Source: Lachnospiraceae bacterium (GTDB lineage: Bacteria > Bacillota > Clostridia > Lachnospirales > Lachnospiraceae). Taken from it: a DNA stretch of 64,000 nt. Below the pieces are notes generated by a model. It saw only the letters and a program-made list of their open reading frames with translations. It was not told the DNA's origin and ran no database searches. Where the stretch lies: assembly GCA_017619295.1 (NCBI GenBank), contig JAFZSQ010000019.1, positions 62,001-126,000 of the forward strand, given 5' to 3'. Below are positions 1 through 8,416 of this stretch, piece after piece. The translations under genes were made by a program, and so were the position numbers. How positions within the stretch are numbered: the first letter of the stretch is position 1; every line of letters begins with the position of its first letter.

Positions 1-80
1 CTATGTATGGTCTGACTGTTTATGATTATATTGTTCTTGATGCATCTACTGTCAGCGACGACGAGATTTTGTATGAATAA
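1..80 (+). CDS. C-terminal end of an upstream protein, unidentified (partial)
   Basis: An open frame entering from the window's left edge ends at a TAA at 78-80. About 25 residues are visible, rich in Asp, Tyr and Val and ending in ILYE. In related Clostridia, a HlyD-like membrane-fusion protein or a YggS-family PLP protein often precedes sepF. The tail does not look like YggS, so a HlyD-like protein is possible, but the fragment is too short to decide. An in-frame ATG at position 3 is probably internal. Confidence 0.5.
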   Translation, partial: MYGLTVYDYIVLDASTVSDDEILYE

Positions 81-111
81 AGTACTAATTCTACAAAATA
101 TTGATTTTTTG

Positions 112-140
112 TTGACATAATTAAGAAAAAAGCAGATAAT
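112..140 (+). promoter_or_regulatory. sigma-A promoter of sepF
   Basis: TTGACA (112-117) and GATAAT (135-140) are separated by exactly 17 bp, about 50 bp upstream of the sepF start. This makes sepF an independent transcription unit, bounded downstream by a terminator. Confidence 0.75.
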
Positions 141-190
141 ATAAAAGAGTATTACTATGTGTATACTGCATATTTCGGAGGATTTTATCG

Positions 191-691
191 ATGGGTGTAA
201 TGGACAAGTTTTTGAATTATATGAAACTCAATGATGAGGATGACGAATATTTCGATGATGATGATTATATAGATGATGAGCCTGAAGAAGCTAAACCTCG
301 CAAACAGACATCATCCGTTAACGATTACAGTGCTCCGGCTGAGGAGAAGAAACCTTCCAAGATAACTCCTATGAAGCCCAGAAAGATGATTAACGGAAAC
401 GGCATGGAAGTTTGCGTGATTAAGCCCACAACTGTTGAGGATGCCAGAGAAATTACTCAGACATTACTTGCCAACAGAACTGTAGTGCTTAATCTTGAAG
501 GCTTGGATGTTGATATAGCTCAGAGAATCATCGATTTCACATCCGGTTCCTGCTTCGCTATCAGTGGTAATCTTCAGAAGATTTCACATTATATCTTCAT
601 AATTACTCCTGCAAGCGTTGATATTTCGGGTGATTTTCAGGATATACTGTCCGTAGGTGCCAACTTTGACGGCATTAACAACAATTTCTAA
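191..691 (+). CDS. sepF: cell division protein SepF
   Basis: SepF anchors FtsZ to the membrane and acts in septum assembly in Gram-positive bacteria. This 166-residue protein has the expected layout. A short amphipathic N-terminus (MGVMDKFLNYM) suits membrane binding. It is followed by a very acidic linker (about residues 14-35) and a basic/Pro region. The C-terminal SepF (DUF552) domain spans about residues 73-160, with the conserved VVLNLEGL and FTSGSCFA strands. The ATG has a GGAGG 9 bp upstream. It has its own promoter and a strong terminator, so it is monocistronic here rather than part of a ylm-type operon. Confidence 0.93.
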   Translation: MGVMDKFLNYMKLNDEDDEYFDDDDYIDDEPEEAKPRKQTSSVNDYSAPAEEKKPSKITPMKPRKMINGNGMEVCVIKPTTVEDAREITQTLLANRTVVLNLEGLDVDIAQRIIDFTSGSCFAISGNLQKISHYIFIITPASVDISGDFQDILSVGANFDGINNNF

Positions 692-708
692 ATTTGACTC
701 GAATTATT

Positions 709-748
709 CGGGGTTTTGCGGATGCTCGTAAAACCCCGTTATTTTTTA
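709..748 (+). terminator. intrinsic terminator after sepF
   Basis: A perfect 9-bp stem, CGGGGTTTT (709-717) with AAAACCCCG (730-738), is followed by a T-rich run (739-747). Confidence 0.88.
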
Positions 749-772
749 TGATTTATAATTTTGGAGGATGAA

Positions 773-1882
773 ATGTCTCAAAGACTTGAAATTATGTACG
801 AAAAGAAGCCGGCTTATCCGATTCTTTTGGAAGACAACTGGAACGCTTTTGCGTTGGAACTTTCCAATTTGGATTGCAAGGATAGAAAGATTTGTATTAT
901 CACTGACAAAAAGGTGGGAGAGTTATATTGTAACGAGATTATAAAAATGGCTTCTCCTATTTCAAAAAACGTGTCTTCGTATTTCATTGAAGGCGGGGAA
1001 AAGTCCAAAACAATGGATACTGTTCTTGATATCATGAACTTTCTCCTTGAGAATCATTTTGAAAGAAAAGACCTTCTTGTCGCTCTCGGAGGAGGAGTGG
1101 TTGGAGATATAACCGGTTTTGCCGCAGCTATATTTATGAGAGGCATTGATTATATTCAAATTCCAACAACTTTGCTTGCGCAGGCTGACTCCAACATGGG
1201 CGGTAAAACAGGAATAGATTTCGGAAACTCAAAGAATATTATCGGCGCTTTTAAAATGCCCGTCCTTGTTTACATTAATACTTCGGTGCTTTCCACTCTT
1301 GATAACAGAGAATACTTCCAGGGATTCGCTGAAGTTATGAAAACAGCAATAATCCGTGATGGTAATATGTATGAGTGGCTTATTGAGAACATGTATGAGA
1401 TCTGCGAGAAGGATTCGGCCATTATAATGGATATGCTTATTAAAGCGCTTAACATTAAGAAGTTTTATGTTGAGAAAGACCCTTCAGATAATGCCGAAAG
1501 AATGGTATTAAGCCTTGGACATACAATAGGACATGCTCTTGAGGTGTATTCAGATTACACTCTTTTACATGGAGAATGCGTTGCATTAGGAATAGTTTGC
1601 GCGGCGTATATATCCTGGAAGAAATCTTATCTTTCAATGGAGGAGTATTACGAGATAAGAGATATGTTCGTTCCTTTCTATTTGCCTATTTCAGTTGATA
1701 ATCTGGACGTTAACAGAGTCCTTGAACTGACCAAGTCAGACAAGAAAATGGCGGATGGTCAGATAAGATTTATTCTGCTTAAGAAAATTGGCAAGGCCTT
1801 TATTGATGCCACCGTAACTGATGACGAGATTCTTGCTGCACTTAACGAAATCAATTTCACCGAAGAGGACAGTCGTGAATAA
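773..1882 (+). CDS. aroB: 3-dehydroquinate synthase
   Basis: AroB converts DAHP to 3-dehydroquinate (shikimate pathway, cytosol), using NAD and a divalent metal. Family signatures are present: GGEKSKT near residue 75, the NAD-binding GGGVVGDITG near 105, the substrate-binding PTTLLAQ(A/V)DS..GGK segment near 135, and the metal ligands in GFAEVMK, LGHTIGHALE and LHGE. An upstream in-frame TTG at 761 lies inside the Shine-Dalgarno itself (GGAGG, 763-767), so the ATG at 773 is the start, giving 369 residues, a usual length. Its last codons overlap lspA, implying co-transcription with lspA and rluD. No other shikimate genes are nearby. Confidence 0.93.
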   Translation: MSQRLEIMYEKKPAYPILLEDNWNAFALELSNLDCKDRKICIITDKKVGELYCNEIIKMASPISKNVSSYFIEGGEKSKTMDTVLDIMNFLLENHFERKDLLVALGGGVVGDITGFAAAIFMRGIDYIQIPTTLLAQADSNMGGKTGIDFGNSKNIIGAFKMPVLVYINTSVLSTLDNREYFQGFAEVMKTAIIRDGNMYEWLIENMYEICEKDSAIIMDMLIKALNIKKFYVEKDPSDNAERMVLSLGHTIGHALEVYSDYTLLHGECVALGIVCAAYISWKKSYLSMEEYYEIRDMFVPFYLPISVDNLDVNRVLELTKSDKKMADGQIRFILLKKIGKAFIDATVTDDEILAALNEINFTEEDSRE

Positions 1883-2417
1883 GAACAAATACAGCCTTCG
1901 CAAGAAAATATTGCTTACAGTTGACCTTTTTATTATTGCAGGTCTTTATTTGGCTGACTTTTTTGTGGAGAAATTTGTTATAGAAAATCTTAAGGGCAAG
2001 GGAAGCTATATTATTATTGAGAACGTGCTTCAGCTGACTTATAAGGAGAATTCGGGAGGACTTTTCGGATTTTTAAATAATCAGCAGTTGTTTATAATGT
2101 TCATCTGTTTGATCTTGTTTTTCCCTGTATTCATAATCCTGATAAGGCTTCCTGACGGCAAGAAATATACAATCGCCAACTTTATGCTTTCATTTATTCT
2201 TGCCGGCTCCGCAGGTAATTTCATAGACAGGGCTAAATATAAACATGCGGTGGATTATATTTATTTCATCAATGTAGATTTTCCTGTTTTTAACTTGTCT
2301 GATCTATATATAACCATAGGATGTCTGGTTATTTTGATTCTTTTGGTTTTCTATTATAAAGAGATTGATTTGGTATTTATGAATTTCAAGAAGGCTTATT
2401 TCAGAGAGATTAAATAA
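1875..2417 (+). CDS. lspA: lipoprotein signal peptidase (signal peptidase II)
   Basis: LspA is an integral membrane aspartyl protease that removes signal peptides from diacylglyceryl-modified prolipoproteins. Four hydrophobic segments are visible, with the family motifs KENSGGLFGF, GSAGNFIDR and FNLSDLYI; the last two carry the catalytic Asp pair. I place the start at the GTG at 1875, which overlaps the aroB stop by 8 nt and gives 180 residues. The longer in-frame extension lies wholly inside aroB and has no homologous character. The downstream pseudouridine synthase overlaps its stop (TAATG), the classical lspA-rluD coupling. Confidence 0.92.
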   Translation: MNKNKYSLRKKILLTVDLFIIAGLYLADFFVEKFVIENLKGKGSYIIIENVLQLTYKENSGGLFGFLNNQQLFIMFICLILFFPVFIILIRLPDGKKYTIANFMLSFILAGSAGNFIDRAKYKHAVDYIYFINVDFPVFNLSDLYITIGCLVILILLVFYYKEIDLVFMNFKKAYFREIK

Positions 2418-3331
2418 TGGATAAAGTCGTTGGATTTAAGGTAACAGAAGAATTTGAAGGAGAGAGAATCGATAAAGTTATTGCTGAACTTTACGATCCC
2501 TTTTCACGTTCTTTTATCCAAAAGATTATTTCCATGGGAAATGTTACAGCCTCAGGCAAGGTCGTTAAGGCCAGCCAGAAGGTTTCCCAGGGAATGGATA
2601 TAGAAATGACTGTCCCGGATTTGATGGTTCCAAATATCGAGCCCGAGGATATTCCCTTAGATATTTTATACGAAGACGAAGATGTAATAGTTGTTAACAA
2701 GCCAAAAGGAATGGTGGTTCATCCTGCGGCCGGTCATTATTCGGGCACTCTGGTAAATGCTTTAATGTATCATTGTAAGGACTCCCTTTCGGGGATTAAC
2801 GGTATAATGCGTCCCGGTATAGTTCACAGAATTGACAAGGATACAACGGGAAGTATTATTGCCTGTAAAAATGATAACGCTCATATATCTATTGCAGAGC
2901 AGCTTAAAAACCACAGTATTAACAGAGTATATCATGCTATTTGTGCAGGTGTTATAAAGGATGATGAGGGTACCATCAATTCTCCAATAGGAAGGAACCC
3001 CAAAGACAGGAAAAAGATGGCCACCCCTGTGGCTGATGGGAAAGAAGCAATTACACATTATAAGGTGTTGCAGAGATTTAAAGATTATACATATGTGGAA
3101 TGTAAGCTTGAAACCGGAAGGACTCATCAGATAAGGGTTCATATGGCATCCATAAACCATCCGCTTTTGGGGGATGAGGTTTATTCCTCCAGAAAATGGG
3201 AATATAAAACTGAAGGGCAAACATTGCATGCAAAGATTCTTGGTTTTGTACATCCGGTTACGGGAGAATACGTTGAAACAGACGCTCCATTGCCCGATTA
3301 TTTCACAAAATTGCTTACAATATTAAGGTGA
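2417..3331 (+). CDS. rluD: RluA-family 23S rRNA pseudouridine synthase (RluD/YlyB type)
   Basis: This enzyme isomerises uridine to pseudouridine in rRNA. The 304-residue protein has an N-terminal S4 RNA-binding domain (about residues 13-75) and a RluA catalytic domain. The catalytic Asp sits in HRIDKDTTG (about residue 140), and the late family motif GRTHQIRVHM is present. Its ATG overlaps the lspA stop by 1 nt, so translation is probably coupled. The lspA-rluD order supports the RluD/YlyB subgroup (helix 69 of 23S rRNA in E. coli), but the exact uridines modified cannot be read from the sequence. Confidence 0.88.
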   Translation: MDKVVGFKVTEEFEGERIDKVIAELYDPFSRSFIQKIISMGNVTASGKVVKASQKVSQGMDIEMTVPDLMVPNIEPEDIPLDILYEDEDVIVVNKPKGMVVHPAAGHYSGTLVNALMYHCKDSLSGINGIMRPGIVHRIDKDTTGSIIACKNDNAHISIAEQLKNHSINRVYHAICAGVIKDDEGTINSPIGRNPKDRKKMATPVADGKEAITHYKVLQRFKDYTYVECKLETGRTHQIRVHMASINHPLLGDEVYSSRKWEYKTEGQTLHAKILGFVHPVTGEYVETDAPLPDYFTKLLTILR

Positions 3332-3373
3332 TTGGTATATAATTAAATTATCAATCCATGGGGAGGAAAGCCT

Positions 3374-4003
3374 ATGAATACAAGAATAACTATAGGACGT
3401 CAATTTGGATCTTCCGGCCATGAAATCGGCAAAAAGGTTGCGGAGAAGCTTGGAATTCCCTGCTATGACAAGGAAATTATCACAGCTACTGCAAAAAACA
3501 GCGGTTTCTGCGAAGAGATGATTGAGAATCATGATGAAAGGCCCACAAGTTCTTTCCTTTATAACCTTGTAATGGATACTTATTCATTCGGTTATAACAA
3601 TTCAACTTATATTGATATGCCTATTTCTCAGAAAGTGTTCCTTGCTCAGTTTAACGCCATTAAGGATTTGGCTGACGCAGGCCCCTGTGTTATCGTAGGT
3701 CGTTGTGCTGATTACGCTTTGCAGGACAGAACGGATACTTTGAACATTTTCATCTTCGGAAATGAAGAGACAAAGATTAAAACAATCATGAACAGATTCC
3801 CTGAGCTTAATGAAGGTAAAGCAAGGGATATGATGGTTAAGAAAGACAAGCAGCGTCAGAGCTATTACAATTATTATTCTTCAAAGAAATGGGGAAGAGC
3901 AGATACATACGATTTGTGTATCAACAGTTCCACCTTGGGCGTTGATGGTACGGTAGATTTGATTTGTCAGTATGTCAATGATTTTGAGAATAAAAAATGT
4001 TGA
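3374..4003 (+). CDS. cytidylate kinase-like family protein (copy 1)
   Basis: A 209-residue P-loop NTPase of the cytidylate-kinase-like family (Cytidylate_kin2). It begins TIGRQFGSSGHEIGKKVAEKLG, a nucleotide-binding loop followed by the YDKEII strand typical of the family. An internal VIVGRCADYAL segment and an LCINSSTLGVD C-terminal motif are also shared with the paralogue at 13115-13747. It lacks the length and NMP domain of true Cmk, so its substrate is unknown. The SD is GGGGAGGAA. The promoter of the following ribosomal operon starts at its stop codon. Confidence 0.8.
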   Translation: MNTRITIGRQFGSSGHEIGKKVAEKLGIPCYDKEIITATAKNSGFCEEMIENHDERPTSSFLYNLVMDTYSFGYNNSTYIDMPISQKVFLAQFNAIKDLADAGPCVIVGRCADYALQDRTDTLNIFIFGNEETKIKTIMNRFPELNEGKARDMMVKKDKQRQSYYNYYSSKKWGRADTYDLCINSSTLGVDGTVDLICQYVNDFENKKC

Positions 4004-4028
4004 CAAGCATTGACGAGAATGCTATTAT
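4000..4028 (+). promoter_or_regulatory. promoter of the rplU operon
   Basis: TTGACA (4000-4005) overlaps the stop codon of the preceding gene and is followed 17 bp later by TATTAT (4023-4028). Transcription would begin near 4035, just upstream of a structured leader. Confidence 0.8.
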
Positions 4029-4034
4029 ACATGA

Positions 4035-4126
4035 GTATGCCGCATGGTGGGGTTTTCCCGGGACACCAGGGAGAAGCGAAAGCTTCATGAAGAGCGTAAG
4101 CCACCGTAACCAGCGAGTAAATAAAT
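4035..4126 (+). promoter_or_regulatory. L21-type ribosomal protein leader RNA
   Basis: A roughly 90-nt structured leader precedes rplU. GGTGG (4046-4050) can pair with CCACC (4101-4105), enclosing a GAAGC-GAAA-GCTTC hairpin (4073-4086) and a G/C-rich hairpin around 4048-4069. Firmicutes carry a known L21 leader in this position, an autoregulatory structure for the rplU-prp-rpmA operon. I assign it by position and folding rather than by a covariance-model match. Confidence 0.65.
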
Positions 4127-4142
4127 AAGGAGGTGCCTTATA

Positions 4143-4448
4143 ATGTACGCAATTATTGCAACAGGTGGAAAGCAGTACAAAGTTTCAGAGGGTGATGTTA
4201 TCAAAGTTGAGAAGTTAGCAGCTGAACCCGGTGAAACAGTTACTTTTGACACTGTCATCGCTGTAAGCGATGCTGCTTTAAAAGTTGGTGAGGACGTTTC
4301 TAAAGCAAGCGTTAGCGCAACTGTTATGGAGCAGGGCAGAGGTAAGAAGGTTATCGTTTACAAGTATAAGAGAAAAACCGGTTACCACAAGAAGAACGGC
4401 CACAGACAGTGCTACACTCAGGTTAAGATTGATAAGATCAACGCTTAA
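4143..4448 (+). CDS. rplU: 50S ribosomal protein L21
   Basis: L21 is a 23S rRNA-binding protein of the large subunit. The 101 residues start [14 protein letters not shown] and end with the RNA-binding [16 protein letters not shown] region (about residues 75-92), the family signature. The SD is AAGGAGGTG. It is the first gene of the conserved rplU-prp-rpmA-obg order and is preceded by the L21 leader. Confidence 0.97.
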   Translation: MYAIIATGGKQYKVSEGDVIKVEKLAAEPGETVTFDTVIAVSDAALKVGEDVSKASVSATVMEQGRGKKVIVYKYKRKTGYHKKNGHRQCYTQVKIDKINA

Positions 4449-4461
4449 TTCGGAGTAATTT

Positions 4462-4800
4462 ATGATTGAAGTAATCATAAGAAAAGACAAGAATGGCAAT
4501 TATTCAGACTTTTCGGTTTCAGGTCACGCCGGGTTCGCCCAGGCTATAAATTCTGAAAAGGATCTGGTTTGTGCATCTGTATCTGTATTGGTTATCAATA
4601 CGATTAATGCACTTGAAAAACTAACCGACATCGGAATGAAAGTTGACTCTGATGAAAAGAAGGGTGTCATTGAATGCAAATTCAGCGATGTTCCCAATGA
4701 ATCCGAGAAAGTCCTTGTGGATGCCATGGTACTTGGAATTGACAGTATTGAATCCGAGTACGGAACTCGATTTTGTAGACTTAGATTTGAGGAGGTGTAA
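4462..4800 (+). CDS. prp: ribosomal-processing cysteine protease Prp
   Basis: Prp (YsxB) cleaves the N-terminal extension of L27 in Firmicutes. The 112-residue protein shows the family core SGHAGFA with the catalytic His (about residue 22), followed by the catalytic Cys in DLVCASVS (about residue 34). It lies between rplU and rpmA as usual, and the L27 encoded next carries the matching cleavage site. SD GGAG at the proper distance. Confidence 0.92.
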   Translation: MIEVIIRKDKNGNYSDFSVSGHAGFAQAINSEKDLVCASVSVLVINTINALEKLTDIGMKVDSDEKKGVIECKFSDVPNESEKVLVDAMVLGIDSIESEYGTRFCRLRFEEV

Positions 4801-4805
4801 GACTC

Positions 4806-5093
4806 ATGTTGAATATGAACCTTCAGTTCTTTGCTCATAAGAAAGGTGTAGGTTCTACCAAGAACGGTAGAGATTCCGAGTCCAAGAGACTTGGCGCCAA
4901 GAGAGCAGACGGACAGTTCGTTAAAGCCGGCAACATTTTATACAGACAGCGCGGAACAAAGATTCATCCCGGTATCAATGTTGGAATCGGCGGTGACGAT
5001 ACATTGTTTGCAACAGTTGACGGTATTCTTCGCTTCGAGAGAAAGGGAAGAGACAAGAAACAGGCAAGCGTTTATCCCGTAGAGGAAAAGTAA
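4806..5093 (+). CDS. rpmA: 50S ribosomal protein L27, with Prp-cleavable N-terminus
   Basis: L27 lies near the peptidyl-transferase centre. The 95-residue protein begins [14 protein letters not shown], the Firmicutes extension ending in LQFFA, where Prp cleaves to expose the functional N-terminus. Conserved [20 protein letters not shown] follows at about residues 17-36. A strong SD (GAGGAGGTG) overlaps the end of prp. A terminator follows. Confidence 0.97.
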   Translation: MLNMNLQFFAHKKGVGSTKNGRDSESKRLGAKRADGQFVKAGNILYRQRGTKIHPGINVGIGGDDTLFATVDGILRFERKGRDKKQASVYPVEEK

Positions 5094-5105
5094 TTTGTTT
5101 GTATG

Positions 5106-5139
5106 AAAAGGCTTCAAACGTTGGTTTGGAGCCTTTTTT
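5106..5139 (+). terminator. intrinsic terminator after rpmA
   Basis: A 14-bp stem (5106-5119 with 5124-5137, one G-U pair) with a GTTG loop ends in a T6 run. It separates the ribosomal genes from obg, although the SD of obg starts only 2 nt later, so obg probably depends partly on read-through. Confidence 0.85.
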
Positions 5140-5151
5140 GAGGTGAAAATC

Positions 5152-6444
5152 ATGTTTGCGGACAGAGCTAAGATTATTGTTAAGAGCGGCAAGGGCGGAG
5201 ATGGCCATGTCAGCTTCAGAAGAGAAAAATATGTGCCTGACGGCGGTCCCGACGGTGGTGACGGCGGAAACGGCGGAAGCGTTATTTTTGTGGTCGACGA
5301 GGGCTTAAATACCCTGGTTGATTTTAGGCATATCAGAAAATATGCTGCAGGAAACGGTGAGGAAGGCGGTAAGAAGAACTGCCGAGGCAAAAATGGTAAT
5401 GATATTTATATTAAAGTGCCTCAGGGAACCGTAATTAAAGAAGAAAATACAGGCAAAGTCATTGTCGATATGAGCGGTGACTGCCGTGAATATACAATCC
5501 TTAAAGGCGGAAGAGGAGGCAACGGTAACCAGCATTACGCTACATCAACCATGCAGGCCCCTAAGTATGCTCAACCCGGTCAGCCTTCAAGAGAATTGAA
5601 TTTGTTACTTGAGCTTAAATGTATTGCAGATGTAGGTTTGGTTGGTTTTCCCAATGTAGGTAAATCCACATTGCTTTCAAGAGTTAGTAATGCCAAGCCC
5701 AAAATCGCAAATTATCACTTCACAACCCTTAACCCCAATCTGGGTGTCGTTGATCTTGACGGAAGCCATGGATTTGTTATGGCAGATATTCCCGGACTTA
5801 TTGAAGGAGCCAGTGAAGGTGTTGGACTTGGTCACGAGTTCTTAAGACATATAGAAAGAACCAGAGTACTTGTTCATCTTGTTGATGCTGCGGGTTCTGA
5901 AGGAAGAGATCCAATAGAAGACATTAAAGCCATTAACAGTGAACTTTATGCTTATTCTCTTGAAATTGCATCAAGACCTCAGATTATTGCGGCAAACAAG
6001 CTTGATTTAATGCCCAAGGAAGAGGCTGATGAAATAACAGCCAAACTTCGCAAAGAATTCGAAAAGGATGGTATAGAAGTATATCCTATTTCCGCTGCAA
6101 CCGGAAGCGGTGTAAAAGAACTTCTATATGCGGTAGATAAGCTTCTTTCTACCATGCCCAGAGAGACAGTAGTATTTGAACAGGAATACTTCCCCGAAGA
6201 GGAACTTCTTCTTAATGACGATCCTTACACAGTCACATATGACTCTGATGAAGATGAGTATGTTATTGAAGGACCCAAGATTGAAAAGATGCTTGGTTAT
6301 ACCAATCTTGAAAGTGAGAAGGGATTTGCATTTTTCCAGAAATTCCTTAAAGAAACCGGTATTCTTGCGGAACTTGAGAAGCTTGGCATAGAGGAGGGAG
6401 ACACCGTAAGGATGTACGGTCACTCCTTTGATTATTACAAATAA
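5152..6444 (+). CDS. obgE: GTPase Obg/CgtA
   Basis: Obg is an essential GTPase linked to 50S subunit assembly and the stringent response. The 430-residue protein has the Gly-rich Obg fold (residues 1-158, with the repeated GGDGG/GGRGG turns), a G domain with G1 GFPNVGKST, G3 DIPGLIEGA and G4 NKLD, and a C-terminal OCT domain (about 350-425), which is typical of Gram-positives. I choose ATG 5152 (MFADRAKI, the family start) because the upstream GTG at 5143 forms part of the Shine-Dalgarno AGGTG. Confidence 0.96.
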   Translation: MFADRAKIIVKSGKGGDGHVSFRREKYVPDGGPDGGDGGNGGSVIFVVDEGLNTLVDFRHIRKYAAGNGEEGGKKNCRGKNGNDIYIKVPQGTVIKEENTGKVIVDMSGDCREYTILKGGRGGNGNQHYATSTMQAPKYAQPGQPSRELNLLLELKCIADVGLVGFPNVGKSTLLSRVSNAKPKIANYHFTTLNPNLGVVDLDGSHGFVMADIPGLIEGASEGVGLGHEFLRHIERTRVLVHLVDAAGSEGRDPIEDIKAINSELYAYSLEIASRPQIIAANKLDLMPKEEADEITAKLRKEFEKDGIEVYPISAATGSGVKELLYAVDKLLSTMPRETVVFEQEYFPEEELLLNDDPYTVTYDSDEDEYVIEGPKIEKMLGYTNLESEKGFAFFQKFLKETGILAELEKLGIEEGDTVRMYGHSFDYYK

Positions 6445-6454
6445 GAGGTGTATG

Positions 6455-6748
6455 ATGGATTTAACCAGTAAACAAAGAGCATATTTAAAGAGCCTTGCAT
6501 CTGTTTTGGAACCTGTATTTCAGATTGGTAAAAGTTCACTTTCTCCTGAAGTGACAGATGCTATTAATGAGGCATTTAATACAAAAGAACTTATCAAAAT
6601 CAGTGTTCTTAAAAACTGTGCGGATGAACCCAAGGATATATCTTATATTCTTGCTGAACGCACTCATTCTACTGTTGTTCAGGTTATCGGAAGAAAAATC
6701 GTCCTTTATAAGGAAAATAAAGACAACAAAAAGATTGAGTTACCATAA
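6455..6748 (+). CDS. yhbY: YhbY-type CRM-domain RNA-binding protein
   Basis: A 97-residue CRM-domain protein associated with pre-50S particles. It starts LTSKQRAYLKSLA and has the fold's FQIGKSSLSPEV loop (the GxxG-like RNA-binding turn) and a terminal IGRKIVLYK strand. Of two adjacent ATGs (6452, 6455), the second is better spaced from the GAGGTG SD (6445-6450). It sits between obg and nadD, a common Firmicutes order for ribosome-maturation genes. Confidence 0.9.
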   Translation: MDLTSKQRAYLKSLASVLEPVFQIGKSSLSPEVTDAINEAFNTKELIKISVLKNCADEPKDISYILAERTHSTVVQVIGRKIVLYKENKDNKKIELP

Positions 6749-6756
6749 GGTGAGAA

Positions 6757-7356
6757 ATGAAGAAAATCGGCATTTTGGGCGGAACATTCAGCCCGATTCA
6801 TTTAGGGCATGTTAAGATTGCGCTTGCTGCTTACAAGCAGTTTGATCTTGACGAAGTTTTGTTTATCCCTTCCGGCATTTCATATATGAAAAGAAATATG
6901 GATATTCTTGATTCTGATGTTCGCAAAGAACTTACGGAAATTGCAATTAAAGACTATCCCTATTTCAGAATGGACACCATTGAAATTGACAGAGGCGGAA
7001 ACTCTTATACATACGAAACTCTTCTTGAATTACATAAAAGAGAGAAGGCTGAGTATTATTTTATTGCCGGTGCCGACACTTTGTTTAGCATTGAAAAATG
7101 GAAAGAACCGGGGTTGATTTTTTCCAATTGTACTTTACTGATAGCAAGAAGATTCGAATATGACAATGACGATTTGTCTTTAAAGATAGAAGAGCTTAAA
7201 AGCAGATATGAATGTGATATTCGTATAATTGATATACCTTTTATTGATATATCTTCCACTGAAATAAGAGACAGGATAGTCAAAAACGAAAATATCCACG
7301 AACTTGTTTCTCCTGAGATGGAAGATTATATAAAGGAAAAGGGGTTATATTTGTAG
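6757..7356 (+). CDS. nadD: nicotinate-nucleotide adenylyltransferase
   Basis: NadD adenylates nicotinate mononucleotide in NAD synthesis. The 199-residue protein begins with the nucleotidyltransferase motif GGTFSPIHLGH (the HxGH-type site with GTF) and has the second signature ISSTEIRDR near residue 168. AGADTLF and WK..GLIF segments fit the family. Its TAG stop is directly abutted by the yqeK ATG. Confidence 0.94.
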   Translation: MKKIGILGGTFSPIHLGHVKIALAAYKQFDLDEVLFIPSGISYMKRNMDILDSDVRKELTEIAIKDYPYFRMDTIEIDRGGNSYTYETLLELHKREKAEYYFIAGADTLFSIEKWKEPGLIFSNCTLLIARRFEYDNDDLSLKIEELKSRYECDIRIIDIPFIDISSTEIRDRIVKNENIHELVSPEMEDYIKEKGLYL

Positions 7357-7956
7357 ATGCCAAAGTCATTGGAACCAAGAAAGATAAGAAATAAGCTTGA
7401 AAAGGTGTTGGACAGAAAAAGGTATGAGCATACTCTTGGAGTTGCATATACCGCAATGAACCTGGCCTCCATATATGGCGCAGATATCAAGAAAGCTGAG
7501 ATAGCAGGTCTTTTACATGATTGCGCCAAAGGCATGAGTAATGAAGAGCTTTTGGATTTCTGTAAGAAATACAATATTACTGTAACGGAATTTGAGAAAA
7601 AGAATCCATTTTTGCTGCATTCCAAAGTTGGCAGTTTTATAGCGGCTTCAAAATACGATATTAAAGATAATGATATTTTAAATGCTATTCTAAATCATAC
7701 TACCGGAAGACCATCCATGAGTCTTTTGGAAAAGATTGTATTTGTTGCCGATTATATCGAGCCTAACAGGAAAGCCATTCCTTGCCTCGAGGAATCGAGA
7801 AAACTGGCTTTTTCCGATTTGGATAAAGCATTGCTTTTCATTTTGGAAAACATATTAAGATATCTTGAAAGCACTGATTCCGAAATAGACGAGAAGACAG
7901 AGATTACATATAATTATTATAAGAAAGAAGCGGAGGATTTGAATGGAAACAATTGA
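7357..7956 (+). CDS. yqeK: YqeK family bis(5'-nucleosyl)-tetraphosphatase (symmetrical)
   Basis: An HD-domain hydrolase; YqeK proteins split Ap4A into two ADP using a bound metal pair. In the 199 residues, His of HTLGVAYTA (about 27), HD in LLHDCAKG (about 56), H in LLHSKVG, H in LNHTTGRP and D in VADYIEP form the expected metal-ligand set. It starts immediately after the nadD stop and overlaps rsfS by 14 nt. The nadD-yqeK-rsfS cluster is conserved. Confidence 0.92.
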   Translation: MPKSLEPRKIRNKLEKVLDRKRYEHTLGVAYTAMNLASIYGADIKKAEIAGLLHDCAKGMSNEELLDFCKKYNITVTEFEKKNPFLLHSKVGSFIAASKYDIKDNDILNAILNHTTGRPSMSLLEKIVFVADYIEPNRKAIPCLEESRKLAFSDLDKALLFILENILRYLESTDSEIDEKTEITYNYYKKEAEDLNGNN

Positions 7957-8284
7957 ATATGTTAAGTGTGCGGTTAATGCTCTTTCTGATAAAAAAGGAG
8001 AGAAGATAACCGTTATAGATATTTCCGAAGTTTCAACCATTGCCGATTACTTTATCATTGCAAACGGTGATAATTATAACCAGGTTAAGGCAATGTGTGA
8101 TGAAACAGAAGAGAAGCTTGCAAAGATGGGCTTGAGAGGCGGTGTCGTTGAAGGCTATAACAACGCAGGCTGGATTCTGATGGATTATAAGGATTTTGTA
8201 ATTCATATTTTTGATTCTGAAACCAGAGCAATGTATGATTTGGAAAGAATATGGAGTGACGGTAAAAAGGTGGAGCTGGCTTAA
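7943..8284 (+). CDS. rsfS: ribosome silencing factor RsfS
   Basis: RsfS (DUF143/YbeB) binds L14 and blocks subunit joining when nutrients are short. The 113 residues contain the core features VIDISEVSTIADYFIIA.G and the late W.L.DYKDFVIHIFD segment with a tryptophan before the DYGD-like turn. SD GGAGG lies inside yqeK. Its stop lies inside the loop side of the following terminator. Confidence 0.94.
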   Translation: METIEYVKCAVNALSDKKGEKITVIDISEVSTIADYFIIANGDNYNQVKAMCDETEEKLAKMGLRGGVVEGYNNAGWILMDYKDFVIHIFDSETRAMYDLERIWSDGKKVELA

Positions 8285-8298
8285 GCCCCACCTTTTTT
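8264..8298 (+). terminator. intrinsic terminator after rsfS
   Basis: AAAAAGGTGG (8264-8273) pairs with CCACCTTTTT (8288-8297), with an inner GGC-TTAA-GCC helix, and ends in T6. The stem starts within the last codons of rsfS. Confidence 0.88.
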
Positions 8299-8351
8299 AT
8301 ATAATATACATCTTCGATACCAACAAAGTATAACTTTAATACTATTTCTGT

Positions 8352-8380
8352 TTGACTTTATGACATTAAACTAGTAAAAT
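8352..8380 (+). promoter_or_regulatory. promoter of the liv operon
   Basis: TTGACT (8352-8357), a 17-bp spacer and TAAAAT (8375-8380) lie about 36 bp before the livJ start, in the only sizeable gap between rsfS and livJ. Confidence 0.7.
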
Positions 8381-8416
8381 ATATGTTAATTTTGAATCAT
8401 ATGGAGGATAAATATT

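Noticed and set aside
2762..3253. A 163-residue open frame on the minus strand opposite rluD
   Set aside because: Lies wholly within the antisense of a clear pseudouridine synthase gene, with no ribosome binding site and no family-like motifs; a shadow frame.
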